DNA of 64,000 nucleotides from Quercus robur (Eukaryota > Streptophyta > Magnoliopsida > Fagales > Fagaceae): positions 91,466,862 through 91,530,861 of the forward strand of contig NC_065535.1 of the NCBI RefSeq assembly GCF_932294415.1, written 5' to 3'. Numbering within the stretch: position 1 is the first letter of the stretch; every line of letters begins with the position of its first letter. The translations under genes were made by a program, and so were the position numbers. Shown one piece after another: positions 35,320-46,879 of the stretch. Under the pieces are notes generated by a model that saw only the letters and a program-made list of their open reading frames with translations, ran no database searches and was not told the DNA's origin.

Positions 35320-35880
35320 TACGGTATATGGCTAGAAACCATTCTTCCAGGCCCAAGGTCCATGAAAAATATTACACTTGGGCCTACCCCACAAGTTCGG
35401 CCCATAGGAGGGCCAGAAGTACCAGCCCACTAGCCCTTGTCTTGGTTTCCAAGCGTACCTTGGTGACTGAATAACTAGCACTAACACCGATATTGTTCGA
35501 TAATCTTCAATGCCCCAGGAAACTACGCTGCCGCAAGTTCCAACGAGATAACTTCCATTCCCAACAACATTTATCCCCTGTCAGGAATAATTAGTTTGGG
35601 CCCCACCCGCACGAGTGGAGTCAGAACCTAATCATGGTTCCACCACTAATCTCAATCTATATATAGTGAAAAGAACGATGGAAAAAGGGCTGGAAAATTG
35701 TATGTAAGATTGTGAGAGTAATCGAGCACACCCCCAGAGAGTGTCCCTGTTGATGTCTAGTTCCAGAGCCCAAGTAGGGATTGCCCATAGTAGGATACCC
35801 AACACCCACTATACAAGTAAATTGTAAGCCCAAAACCTAGGACTAGAAGAGTTAGGGACTTCGGGCATGCACAAAAACTA
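35320..35880. mobile_element. LTR-like GC-rich segment
   Basis: A GC-richer block inside AT-rich Helitron-like DNA. It has GGCCCA/GGGCC motifs, a TATATATAG box near 35660 followed about 35-65 bp on by leader-like sequence, and GAGAGTGTCCC, all reminiscent of a plant LTR. No TG...CA ends with a target repeat could be fixed, so this is a tentative fossil LTR fragment. Confidence 0.35.
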
Positions 35881-35933
35881 TATATATATAACTTTAATTT
35901 GGATTCTAATTGTGTCTTGACTTTGATATAATA

Positions 35934-36261
35934 CCAGTTGGTAAGTGGTGCAAATGCAATGCATGAGAAATTTTAATATGATATGATTTTTATTCTCTCT
36001 TTTATTTTTTATTTTTTTTATTTTAAATATGAAATTTGACAATTATGGCACTTATTAAGAGACATTATTTTGAATCTGTTTTTATATAAAACTATATATT
36101 CTAACATTAGGTATTTATTATAATTGTGTTTTGGTATATGAAAAAATTACATTATATATTCTAATATTTAAATATTAAATAAAATACAACATATGTACCA
36201 AGATTTTAATGGAGTGTTTAATTATAGAATAAATTTTAAATTTAATTGAAAAACACACACA

Positions 36262-36297
<36 letters not shown>

Positions 36298-36400
36298 TAA
36301 TAAGATGTAAAATTGAGAAGTCTTAAAAACAAAAACTTATGTGACACAATATTATACCAACCAAAAGTTACACGACTTCAATCTTATGATATAATATAGA
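35934..36400 (-). mobile_element. Short Helitron-like element
   Basis: Read on the minus strand it starts TCTATATTATATC after an A and ends near CATGCATTG...CACTTACCAACTGG before T. This fits the TC...CTRR pattern with a weak hairpin, about 470 bp. It shares body sequence with the fragments at 34880-35319. The match to the Helitron at 30322-32435 is limited to the 3-prime end. Confidence 0.4.
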
Positions 36401-37089
36401 TATTAGGTATATTGAACTCAATAGTTTCCATTTAATATACAAACTACTCATTGTCCCACATTGCTTAAGATAACGTGTTGTGTGTAGTATAACTTACAAC
36501 ATCTTTCCTAAAAAGTTACCATGACTTTTGAGTAGGTTATGGTGTATCTTTGTGTTAGAACATTTTTCCCCCTCCCTTGTGTGTGTGTTGTTTCTCAAAA
36601 AATAAAAATAAATATACAACCTGAATCACTTACTAGTTTCAAACGGAATTTAAAACATTTGTTATGACTAAATTCAAATTTAATCAGAGAAAATTCAATT
36701 AATGATTCAATATCTTACCAAACATTGCTAAATTCTCAACATAACTTCTTACAAAAAGTAACATTTTTATTCTGCTGTGAGTATAATTAATCAATAATCA
36801 AACTGCTAAATGATTTTTAGTTTTTTACCTGGAAAAAATTGCTAAAGGATTCAAATTGGATCAAATTAATTCTAATAAAAAAAAATAACCTCAACTCTCA
36901 AGGTTCATTTTCCAATATTTACAAAAGGCTTAAGAAAATTATTAATTTTTATCGAAATTTATTTAAATACAAGACTTATTATACAATACTAAATCTTAAT
37001 CCTTAATTTCCCTTTAGATCAACTTTTTGCTAATTTGTTAAAAGTGGATAAAAGTATAAAAGGGTAACTAAACTAAAGCCAGTCTACAC

Positions 37090-37138
<49 letters not shown>

Positions 37139-37403
37139 AATCTAAAAGCTAAACTGCGGCCAGTTAATCTCATCGTTTAGTTTATAAGAGAACCTTCAAA
37201 TAAGACCTTAAGAATTTTATAAACGTTTTACAACAAAGTCAATCAACTAGTCTGCCATAGCATATAAGTATACCAATAATATTTTTCTTCTTTTCTCACA
37301 ACAACAGATGTCCAAAAAATAAATTGATTGAACCAGTCCATTTTTCTGAGATTCTTCCAAAAATCATAAACGTGTTGACAACCCAATTGGAAATGAGAGA
37401 GCA
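36401..37403. other. Intergenic spacer
   Basis: AT-rich, non-coding. A 41-nt A tract at 37093-37133 is the longest homopolymer in the window. Confidence 0.5.
37093..37133. repeat. Poly(A) tract (41 nt)
   Basis: Forty-one A in a row on the plus strand. Could be an old retroposon tail, but no body is recognisable to its left. Confidence 0.85.
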
Positions 37404-37705
37404 ATACACGCCATAGGGCCTAACCAAGTAGCCACCGCCACAAACAAAAGTATCATATATCATTATCAAACCCAGGAAAAAAAAAGTACCAAAATTATTT
37501 GTATTTTTCGAAATATTGCTATTTTCCGTGACATACGCTCCCAGAGACAAACCTAGTATATGATAATTAATAATATGTATATATGTGAGGACCCTATCTA
37601 GCTGGATCATGGAGCCCCACTAACCCATTGTAGTTGATTACAACTATCAATTTTACAACTCACTCTTTTCTAATCAATGACAATGAACCTTCCAAGTCTT
37701 TGTAG

Positions 37706-37713
37706 TATATAAA
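37706..37713 (+). promoter_or_regulatory. TATA box of XTH copy 4
   Basis: TATATAAA 103 bp before the ATG at 37809; the same motif and spacing occur in the duplicate at 44718. Confidence 0.65.
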
Positions 37714-37808
37714 ATGCTACGCATTGAATCAAAATCAAATCAAATATCAAGATAGATTCCAATATCATTGTCTCTACCAATTACATTTCCAACCAGAAAA
37801 CATCAAAT

Positions 37809-39265
37809 ATGGCTTTTAGTCCTTCAAATGCTTCGGCGGGGCTGCAAATATCTCTGCTGCTTAGCTTTTTCATGGCTGCATTTGCTGGTCCATTCCTCGA
37901 TTCCTTTGACTATAATTGGGGACAGAGTAATTCTCAGATACTCAACAACGGAGACCTCCTTACGCTCTCCCTTACCAAGGAAAGTGGGTCAGGCTTCGTG
38001 TCCAAGAATCAGTATGTTTATGCAAAGATTGACATGAATATCAAGCTTGTTGCTGGCAATTCTGCTGGAACTGTCACTGCCTACTATGTAAGTATCATGC
38101 ATATTGCCATAGAGAAATAACTCTAGCACGTATGTTAACACACAAAAACGTACACACATAAGATTTAATCTGAAGTCATGACTTCATTGGAAATCATGGC
38201 TTCATAGGTGTGTGTACATTTGTGTGCGTTTGTGTAATAAACACCCCCTTGCCAATAACTTTTAGATCAATTGATACTTTTTTTAGTCCTTCAACAAAGT
38301 CCAAATTTGAATGTATGTATGTCTATATATCATGTATATATATTGCATTTTGTGTTTTCCCCTAAACTTTCTTCGTGTATTTTCCCTTGACTTACAAGAT
38401 TTCTGTGTGCTCCAGCTGTCCTCACAAGGGCAATACCATGATGAGATAGACTTTGAATTCCTGGGAAACCTAAGTGGTGATCCTTACATCCTTCACACAA
38501 ATGTCTACTGCCATGGCCAGGGCGATAAAGAACAGCAATTCTACCTTTGGTTCGATCCCACTGCTGATTTCCACACCTACACCATCCTATGGAATACCCA
38601 AGCAATTTTGTAAGAACACATGCATATCTTGCACAATTGCATTATATGTTAGACTTATGATTAAATAATTAAATTTATTATTTTCTAATAATTTAAAATA
38701 TTGAGATAATCTGTACATAATTTATAAAAGTATGTCATAATTTCATAAGTTAGCTTCAAAGTTTTGAAAGAATTAGTAATTTATCATTATACTTGTGAGT
38801 TTCTTGATTCCATGCATATTAACCCTATATACATTTTTTTTTCGATATTTTAGCTTCTATGTAGATGGCATCCCCATTAGAGAGTTCAAGAACCTTGAGT
38901 CAAGTGGTATTCCTTTCCCAAGTTACCAGCCAATGAAACTATACTCTAGTATTTGGGATGCTGATAACTGGGCAACAAGAGGTGGACTTGTCAAGATAGA
39001 TTGGACCCAAGCACCCTTCACTGCATCCTATACGAATTTCAATGACAAAAATGCTTGTGTTTCATATTATGGTACCATAACTTCTTGCAATACTCCAAAT
39101 TCTAACCTCAACAACAATGGTTGGCTCTGGCAGACGCTTGATTACAGTGACCAGGGGAAGCTGAAATGGGTTCAGGACAATTACATGATCTACAATTACT
39201 GTACAGATTCAAAGCGCTTTCCTCAAGGGTTTCCTCCAGAATGTTACGTCAACAACAAGTACTAG
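37809..39265 (+). CDS. XTH: Xyloglucan endotransglucosylase/hydrolase (XTH copy 4)
   Basis: GH16 XTH enzyme. Exons 37809-38087, 38416-38609 and 38854-39265 (279+194+412 nt) give 294 aa, with introns at the family positions. Signal peptide about residues 1-26 (ending AFA). The catalytic block is the classical [10 protein letters not shown] with Glu103 and Glu107, and Asn111 (NLS) follows. This pair differs from the three other copies in the N-terminal strand ([12 protein letters not shown] instead of TWGDGRxxIL) and in having Phe-Phe rather than Ile before YVDG at the second splice junction. The C-terminal domain has the usual cysteines ([16 protein letters not shown]). It is the parent or sister of copy 5, with 7 substitutions and one residue indel between them. 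Complete. Confidence 0.95.
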
Positions 39266-39899
39266 ATGGGATGCACTCATAGTTTCTCCCTCTCTTCCAT
39301 TTGATTTCCATAATTCCTTTTTGGCTTTAACTTTTCTTTTTTAAATTATATATTACATTTGTTTGTTGTCCCAAATAAACATTGAATATTTTTACTGTGT
39401 GTCATAGGTCGTGTACGATGAAAGAGCTAATGTTATCCCTATGTTATTTGGAATACAAAAATAATTTTGGTGTAATCTCATAGTGAAAGCTATTGTATTT
39501 ATACATGTAATTGCATGATAAGTTAATGCATTCTTGATCTATACAACAACATAATAAATCAAATATTCAGAAGAAAAAAAATGTAATACCGATTGTGTGA
39601 TATTGATTGTATGAATTCAATTTGGTTGAATTATTTAAGCGTGTACGTGTTGCATATCTGGGCATGCTAAGTCTTACATTAGATGTTTACTAGGTTGAGC
39701 TTGAGTTTATAAATATTTATACGAAGTCTCAATTGTACCTTGACTAGTCTTTTTAAGGTATAAGAGCAAATGCACTTTCTTTGAATTATTGCACAAAATT
39801 TAAAATCCTAGCTTTATTTAATATGCAAGCCCCATCAAGTTCAAATAACCCCACATTATCACACCACAGTGCCCCTACAATTTTGACGATAGAATGACG
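39266..39899. other. 3-prime flank of XTH copy 4
   Basis: Duplicated 3-prime UTR and spacer, closely matching 46272-46880. An AAATAAA motif about 105 bp after the stop is a possible poly(A) signal. Confidence 0.5.
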
Positions 39900-40900
39900 C
39901 ATCATCAAGAGACTTCCTATTAAGTTTTGGAAAATTTTGTGGAAGCTAAGGAATACCAGATTTTTCGAGCAAATGAGCAAGTCAGAAATATCACCTTTGA
40001 GAGAGATGAAGTTTTTCTGATATGGAATTTAATTGAAAGTAGTCTCAATGCCAAGAAAATAATGAATAAAACCGAGATCCTTTAGTACTACGACTAATTG
40101 CTATTTACAAAAATATCGGCCACACACGCACAAGAACATATGTTCAACTGTTCAAGTATCAGTGTTTCAAAAGCGAAGCATCATATTTTGTAGCAAAAAA
40201 ACCTTGGGCCATTAAGAAGGTAGACAACCAAGTGAACCATGCACATGGAGCTTTTTTGAACCTATAGAGAAAATGATATAGCTTGTAGACAAAATGAGGC
40301 CAAGAGAATCAACATGTATGAATCTTGGGGGCTGAGTCATTTTAATTTCATCTTGTTGATGAAATCCTTTGGCTATGAGACTGCCTTCGATTTGTCAATG
40401 GTGCCATCAACCTTCTGTTTGATCCAAAAAAAAAAAAAAAACCATTTAGATCCAACTACGTACACATTCAGTAAGAGAATGTGGTAGGAGAACCAAAGTG
40501 CCATTTTTAAGTAATGCATTGATCTCATCACTCATTTCTTGACACTACTGTGAATATTTTGAGGCAACTGAAAAACTCATGAGTTCATGGCACCCATTAA
40601 GGAGAAGAAAAAGTAAGAAGGGCTTAGTGTTGACAGGAACGCATGGCCCATAGCACAATGTGGTGTGTACGTTGAGGAGGTAATGTGGATTGAGTAGGAT
40701 AATTAATTTGAGGAGGGTATATCGTATGAGATCAACAATAAGATGGATTCGTTTTGAATTTTGATGGCTCATAGAAGTGAGAGTGAAATTTAATTTGGAG
40801 GAGACATAAGCACCTGTAAGGCGGTAAGATATGAGAGAAATTAGGAATTTTTGAAAAGGAATGCCAAGAGTTCGAATTTTTATACACAACTTGACTCGAG
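39900..40900 (-). mobile_element. Ty1/copia pol fossil (in duplication copy A)
   Basis: On the minus strand, blocks of a copia integrase-RT region are recognisable: a WRxAMxxEINALxxNGT-like block, a KAxxVAKGF-like block and an APxAWFxWLxxFLxxxGF-like block, in the correct order. The element is heavily decayed with many breaks and no LTR pair was found. It is older than the segmental duplication, since a version of it is present in copy B. Confidence 0.65.
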
Positions 40901-41004
40901 AACATTGCCCCTATATATAGTAGTATCAACTATCAAATGATTGAAAAATATTGACAAGTTGACATTCCTATATTTACAGTCCTCAAAGTGTGATTGAGCT
41001 TAAA

Positions 41005-41209
41005 TTTCAAGAAATTATACAGTCTTCTGGTGGATCATGTTACTTGTTCACCATTCTACTAAAAGATTTCCACTTGTTTAAAATTATTGAGTCAGTAATC
41101 AATTTTTGTTTTAAATTTTTTTTAACTTAGACATTTTAAACAGATGAGAGTTTTTAAGTAGAATGGTGAACTATGTCACTTATCCACCATAAAGACCTTA
41201 TAATTTCTC
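41005..41209. mobile_element. Inverted-repeat MITE specific to copy A
   Basis: About 205 bp with ends of roughly 50 bp in inverted orientation: GAAATTATACAGTCTTCTGG and TTGTTCACCATTCTACT on the left mirror AGTAGAATGGTGAACTATG and CTTATAATTTC on the right. Flanks TTAAA and CTAAA resemble a short target duplication. Copy B lacks it. Non-coding. Confidence 0.7.
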
Positions 41210-41858
41210 CTAAACCCTGTTGTTGAGCTTGGATATATAGATATAAGATATGGGTGGGAAATGATGTTAATAAAATGTTCAAATATAAATTATTATTGTT
41301 AGAAAGAAATTAAAAATATGTTTATTAATTAGATAATAATAAACAACTAGTCTCTTTACACATCTTTACTCGCGCTTTGTGAGAGACTTTACTATTTTTA
41401 ATAAAAATTGAACATTTTTAAATTATACCGGCAAGAATGGGAGGAATAAATTGAATAATCCTACAATTTAGAAGACTAGATTGAATTTTAGGGAAAGTTA
41501 AGTTAGATGGTGAAATTTTTAATTTATCCTAAAACTTATCATAAATTTTTTAGATTGGTTGATAGTGGAGAAGGGAAAGAGAGGGTTCCAATTACAAACA
41601 TCTTTTATTTTAGTCATATATATGATATATTAAGGTGGCACTACAGGAAAATTGGTTTTTTTCAAGTGTCAAAACCCATATGTATATATAGCTAGAAATT
41701 GAGAGAAAATTTAATTAAATTCTTAATTTGACTCTAAATTTTGCTCCACATGTCCATCTAACCTTTTTTTTTTTTTTTTTTTTAAGTCAAGTGAGTTATT
41801 GGGTTCAAAATCCAAAAGATCATCCATAACTTTGCTCCACAATCCCTCGAACCGTTCA

Positions 41859-41861
<3 letters not shown>

Positions 41862-41897
<36 letters not shown>
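41862..41897. repeat. (TC)18 microsatellite
   Basis: 36-bp uninterrupted TC run in the part of copy A that has no counterpart in copy B. Confidence 0.9.
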
Positions 41898-41900
<3 letters not shown>

Positions 41901-42927
41901 CCCATTGATCTCTAAAGTAATTTTCTTTTTTTCACCTTCCTCATGGTTATCTACAAAGATTGTACCCATCTTCCCATCAAACACAAACACCTAATATTTC
42001 TCTCTCTTATCTCTTTCAAGTGCTAAAGGTTTCTAAAATACTAAATTTCTACTCCATTTAATTTAAATCATAACATGTTACTATTGCTAATAGAATAAGA
42101 AATAGTCCCCCAAAACCAAAAACTCAACTAAAATCTTTTTACAAAAAAAAAAAAAAAAAGACACAAACTAAAATAATTCAATTCAACGCACTTCATCTTT
42201 CTTTTCTTTTTTTTAGAAAAATAATATTAATGACATTTAAAAATCTCATGCATTTTTTTTTGTAGTGTGAAAGCCCAATCAATAATCCAATTGGATTCTA
42301 ATTGAGCCCTAATTTTATGCCACGTGTACTTAATTTCCTTTATACTTTAGAGTTTATTTTTAAATGACATACAATCATGCATCATCTTTTTTTTTTCTTT
42401 TTTTTTCTTTTTTTTTTAGAAAAAAATTCATGAATCTAAACACAGAAACTATAAGAACACTAAGTTTGAATTTATGTAATACCATGAACATAAACAACTT
42501 GTTACTCAATCATCTATGAAATACCATGAATGAATAATCATTTTTCTACATATACGTGGTTATTCTTAATTAGCTTTAATGAGGGTGGGATTCTATTATT
42601 AAAAAAAAATAGGTTTAAATGAAGGTAGAACTTGGACAATTTTAAATTATTCAATTTATTTTTATATCCTAAATATGATACTTTTTAAAGGTATAATTTC
42701 TTTTTTTAGAAACAAACACATGCATGCACACATAGGAGAAAAGGAATGATGTTCTAACACAAAGACATATCACGAACTTCACTCACATTTTTAAGGGATA
42801 TTTTGTCTTTGTTAAATTTGATTACTTTGGAAGTATAGAAAAGTGGAGAACAAGAAGTTTTATTTCTTATATATATGGGTATAGATATATATGACGTGAA
42901 TTTTTTTTTATGTCAGTATAATGTGAA

Positions 42928-43338
42928 TTCTCTTTTTTTTTTTTTTGAGAAAAAAGACTAAGTATTATTAAGAAAATGCAAAATTAAGATAATGCAGAAA
43001 GAATACTGAAGGTATTATTAAGAAAATGCAGCCAAATCTCTTAAAGTTAAATTAAGGAGAAGTAGAAAAATTTCTTGATGCTATTTGTTTTACTTATCCT
43101 TTGTGCTTTTTTTTTTCTTTTTTCTTTTTTAGTAATGTTGCAATTTGTATAATTTTAAAATTATTGAACCGATATTAATTTGTTTAGCTGAGCTCATTCT
43201 TGATGTGAGTGGAGAATTCAATATAATGCATTTTACATCAAGTAATTTGTTGCATGATTTTCTAAATGGAAAATGCATTTTTTTTTCTTATTTATAAATA
43301 ATAATAAAAAAATTAAAAAAAAAAAAAAAAAAAAGACG
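42928..43338. other. Spacer between duplication copies
   Basis: AT-rich. Phrase AGTATTATTAAGAAAATGCA occurs near 42961 and again in part near 43014. Ends in an A tract at about 43315-43334. No gene. Confidence 0.4.
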
Positions 43339-44268
43339 AAAGCCCTATTTTGGTCCCCACATTTTGAGGTCACAATCAATTCGGTCCCTACATTTTAAGA
43401 ATAATCAATTTGATCTCTATTATTTTCAACTTACAATCAATTTGATCCTTACTATTAAATCACTAAAGAAAAATGTCTACGTGACCATTAAAAATTTAAT
43501 TGAGATACTGATGTGTCTTAATTTCAACAGCCAACTCAACACGTAGTTTAGTAGTTGGCAAACAAAAGCCACGTAAATGTCACATTCCATCTAAGCTTAT
43601 CTTGTTTTTCCTTCATCTCATCTCTAAGCTTATCTCTCTCTCTCATTAATCTTTTGTTCTCTCTTATTCATGGCTGAAGAAGCCAAATCCCATGTTCACA
43701 CAAAAATAACAAAACCCAAAATCCAGAACCACTAAACCCAAATTCACTGCAGATCGACCACGACTTCTCCGGCATCTCCAATCAACAATCTCGATATGGG
43801 TTTTGGAGCTTCACGCCATACAAAGGCTATTGGTTGGTGAACCATGCCGTGGTCGGATTTAAATATAGGGACCAAAATTAAAAAACATTTGCATCTCATT
43901 TAATTTTTTAAGAGAAATGATATATCTACACCATTTTTACAACAAATCCTAAGTGACAGGTTGTTACTGGTTAATATTGTTGGGACAAAAAAGTAATCTT
44001 AGTGTTAGTTTCAAATTTGAACCAATAACAACTAACCACCTATGATTTGTTGTAAAAATATTGTAGACGTAACACCTCTCATTTTTTAATATTAGGCATG
44101 CTAACTGTGCAAACCATTTACCACGTAGGCATTTTTTATTAGTGATTTAACGACAAAGACCAAATTAATTGTAAGTTGAAAATAACAAGAACCAGATTAA
44201 TTGTTCTTAAAATGTAAGGACCAAATTGATTGTAACCCAAAATATAAGAACCAAAATAAAGTTTTTGC
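43339..44268. mobile_element. Long-terminal-inverted-repeat DNA transposon with genic-looking core
   Basis: About 930 bp with inverted ends of about 130 bp. The left end reads CTATTTTGGTCCCCACATTTT and CAATCAATTCGGTCCCTACA; the right end, in reverse, reads TTTATTTTGGTTCTTATATT and CAATCAATTTGGTCCTTACA. Long inverted ends suggest a Mutator-like element. The centre (about 43670-43860) is more GC-rich, with ATGGCTGAAGAAGCC and a CTCCGGCATCTCC stretch that looks like plant 5-prime coding or UTR sequence; no continuous frame. A small MITE is nested at 43922. Confidence 0.6.
43922..44073. mobile_element. Short MITE, family B (second copy, nested)
   Basis: Ends ATCTACACCATTTTTACAAC on the left and GTTACGTCTACAATATTTTT on the right in reverse, with ACAAATC next. 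Same family as 13333-13485. Lies inside the inverted-repeat element. Confidence 0.65.
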
Positions 44269-44272
44269 AAAT

Positions 44273-44292
44273 ATATATATATATATATATAT
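44273..44292. repeat. (AT)n microsatellite
   Basis: Short AT run at the right edge of the inverted-repeat element. Confidence 0.8.
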
Positions 44293-44717
44293 TCGCGTAC
44301 AAATTCGGTCAACCCAACCCCGACCCAATTATAACCCGCATAAACCTGATCCGCACGTTTCCTCTTCTAAGAATACACGCCACAGGACCTAACCAAGTCG
44401 CCACCGCCACAAACGAAAGTATTATATAGCATTATCAAAACTAGGTAAAATAAGTTGCAAAATTATTTTGTATTTTGCATTTTTATTTTTAAGATGGGTA
44501 AAGTCAAAGGATATATTTCTATTTTTCGTGACCTACGCTCCCAGAGACTAACCTCGTATGATAATTAATAATAAGAAAAGGGAAGGCTTTGTATATGTGA
44601 GGACCCCAGCTAGCTAGATTATGGAGCCCCACTAACCCATTGTAGTTGATTACAACTATCAATTTTACAACTCACTATTTTCAAATCAAAGACTATGAAC
44701 CTTCCAAGTCTTTGTAG

Positions 44718-44725
44718 TATATAAA
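44718..44725 (+). promoter_or_regulatory. TATA box of XTH copy 5
   Basis: TATATAAA 106 bp before the ATG at 44824; same flanking sequence as copy 4. Confidence 0.65.
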
Positions 44726-44823
44726 ATGCTACCTATTGTACCAAAATCAAATCAAAAATCAAGGTAGACTACTCCAACATCATTGTCTCTACCAATTACA
44801 TTTCCAACCAGAAAACATCAAAT

Positions 44824-46271
44824 ATGGCTTTTAGTCCTTCAAATGCTTCGGTGGGGCTGCAAATATCTCTGCTGCTTAGCTTTTTCACGGCTGCATTTGC
44901 TGGTCCATTCCTCGATTCCTTTGACTATAATTGGGGACAGAGTAATTCTCAGATACTCAACAAAGGAGACCTCCTTACGCTCTCCCTTACCAAGGAATGT
45001 GGGTCAGGCTTCGTGTCCAAGAATCAGTATGTTTATGCAAAGATTGACATGAATATCAAGCTTGTTGCTGGCAATTCTGCTGGAACTGTCACTGCCTACT
45101 ATGTAAGTATCATGCATATTGCCATAGAGAAATTACTCTTACACGTATGTTAACACACAAAAACGTACACACACACAAGATTTAATCAGAAATCATGACT
45201 TCATTGGAAATCATGCCATAGTTTATATCGCGTGTGTGTGTACATTTGTGTGTTTGTGTGTAATAAACACCCCTTGCCAATAACCTTTAGGTCAACTGAC
45301 ACTTTTTTTAGTCCTTCAACAAAGTCCAAATTTGAATGTATGTATGTCTATACATTATTGCATTTTGTGTTTTCCCCTGAACTTTATTCGTGTATTTTCC
45401 CTTGACTTACAAGATTTCTATGTGCTCCAGCTGTCCTCACAAGGGCAATACCATGATGAGATAGACTTTGAATTCCTGGGAAACCTAAGTGGTGATCCTT
45501 ACATCCTTCACACAAATGTCTTCTGCCATGGCCAGGGCAATAGAGAACAGCAATTCTACCTTTGGTTCGATCCCACTGCTGATTTCCACACCTACACCAT
45601 CCTGTGGAATACCCAAGCAATTTTGTAAGAACACATGCATATCTTGCGCAATTGCATTATATGTTATGATTAAATAATTAAATTTATTATTTTCTAAAAA
45701 TTTAAAATTTTGAGATAATTTGTACATAATTTATAAAAGTATGTCATAATTCCATAAGTTAGCTTCAAAGTTTTGAAAGAATTAGTAATTTATCATTATA
45801 CTTGTGAGTTTCTTGATTCCATGCATATTAACCCTATATACATTTTTTTTTCGATATTTTAGCTTCTATGTAGATGGCATCCCCATTAGAGAGTTCAAGA
45901 ACCTTGAGTCAAGTGGTATTCCTTTCCCAAGTTACCAGCCAATGAAACTATACTCTAGTATTTGGGATGCTGATAACTGGGCAACAAGAGGTGGACTTGT
46001 CAAGATAGATTGGACCCAAGCACCCTTCACTGCATCCTATACGAATTTCAATGACAAGAATGCTTGTGTTTCATATTATGGTACCATAACTTCTTGCAAT
46101 ACTCCAAATTCTAACCTCAACAACAATGGTTGGCTCTGGCAGACGCTTGATTACAGTGACCAGGGGAAGCTGAAATGGGTTCAGGACAATTACATGATCT
46201 ACAATTACTGTACAGATTCAAAGCGCTTTCCTCAAGGGTTTCCTCCAGAATGTTATGTCAACAAGTACTAG
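44824..46271 (+). CDS. XTH: Xyloglucan endotransglucosylase/hydrolase (XTH copy 5)
   Basis: Recent duplicate of copy 4. Exons 44824-45102, 45431-45624 and 45863-46271 (279+194+409 nt) give 293 aa. The catalytic [10 protein letters not shown] (Glu103, Glu107) and Asn111 are intact. Relative to copy 4: Ala10Val and Met22Thr in the signal peptide, Asn47Lys, Ser59Cys, three changes clustered after the active site (Tyr-Phe, Asp-Asn and Lys-Arg around CHGQG), and one Asn fewer in the C-terminal NNKY tail. Ser59Cys adds a cysteine in the GH16 part (TKECGSGF), which is unusual for the family. Promoter and introns are nearly the same as in copy 4, so the two probably began with the same expression. 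Complete gene. Confidence 0.95.
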
Positions 46272-46879
46272 ATGGGATGCACTCATAGTTTCTCCCTCTC
46301 TTCCATTTGATTTCCATAATTCCTTTTTGGCTTTAACTTTTCTTTTTTAAATTATATATTACATTTGTTTGTTGTCCCAAATAAAGATTGAATATTTTTA
46401 CTGTGTGTCATAGGACGTGTACAATGAAAGAGCTAATGTTATCCCTATGTGATTTGGAATAAAAAACAATTTTGGAGTAATCTCATAGTGAAAGCTATTG
46501 TATTTATACATGTAATTGCATGATAAGTTAATGCATTCTTGATCTGTACAACGACATAATAAATCAAATATTCATAATGTGATACCCTAAATTGTGAATT
46601 TAATTGGATTGGATTATTTAAGTGTGTTGAATACATGGGCATGTGCTGAGTCTTATATTAGATTTTTATTAGGTGGAGCTTGGGTTTATAAATATTTATG
46701 AAGTCTCCCAATTGTACCTTGACTAGTCTATTTAGGGTATAAAGGCAAATCTTGCTAGCACTTCCCTCGAATTGTTGCACAAAATTTAAAATCCTAGCAT
46801 TATTTAATATGCAAGCACCATCAAGTTCAAATAACCCCACATTATCACACCATAGTGCCCCTACAATTTTGACAATAGA

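Larger units (their letters stand above)
37404..42927. repeat. Tandem segmental duplication, copy A
   Basis: About 5.5 kb that aligns, in order, with 44374-51985. Shared landmarks are the promoter and whole XTH gene, the 3-prime flank, a copia fossil, TATAGATATAAGATA, TTAAGGTGGCACTACA, ACTTGTTACTCAATCATCTATG, TATCCTAAATATGA and GTATAGAAAAGTGGA. Gene-to-gene spacing is 7015 bp. Copy A lacks four insertions present in copy B and has its own extra pieces (MITE at 41005, about 0.5 kb near 41.7-42.2 kb). Borders are approximate. Confidence 0.9.

Noticed and set aside
38330-38605. Minus-strand 91-codon frame (and its twin at 45384-45620)
   Set aside because: Antisense to XTH exon 2; duplicated only because the gene is.
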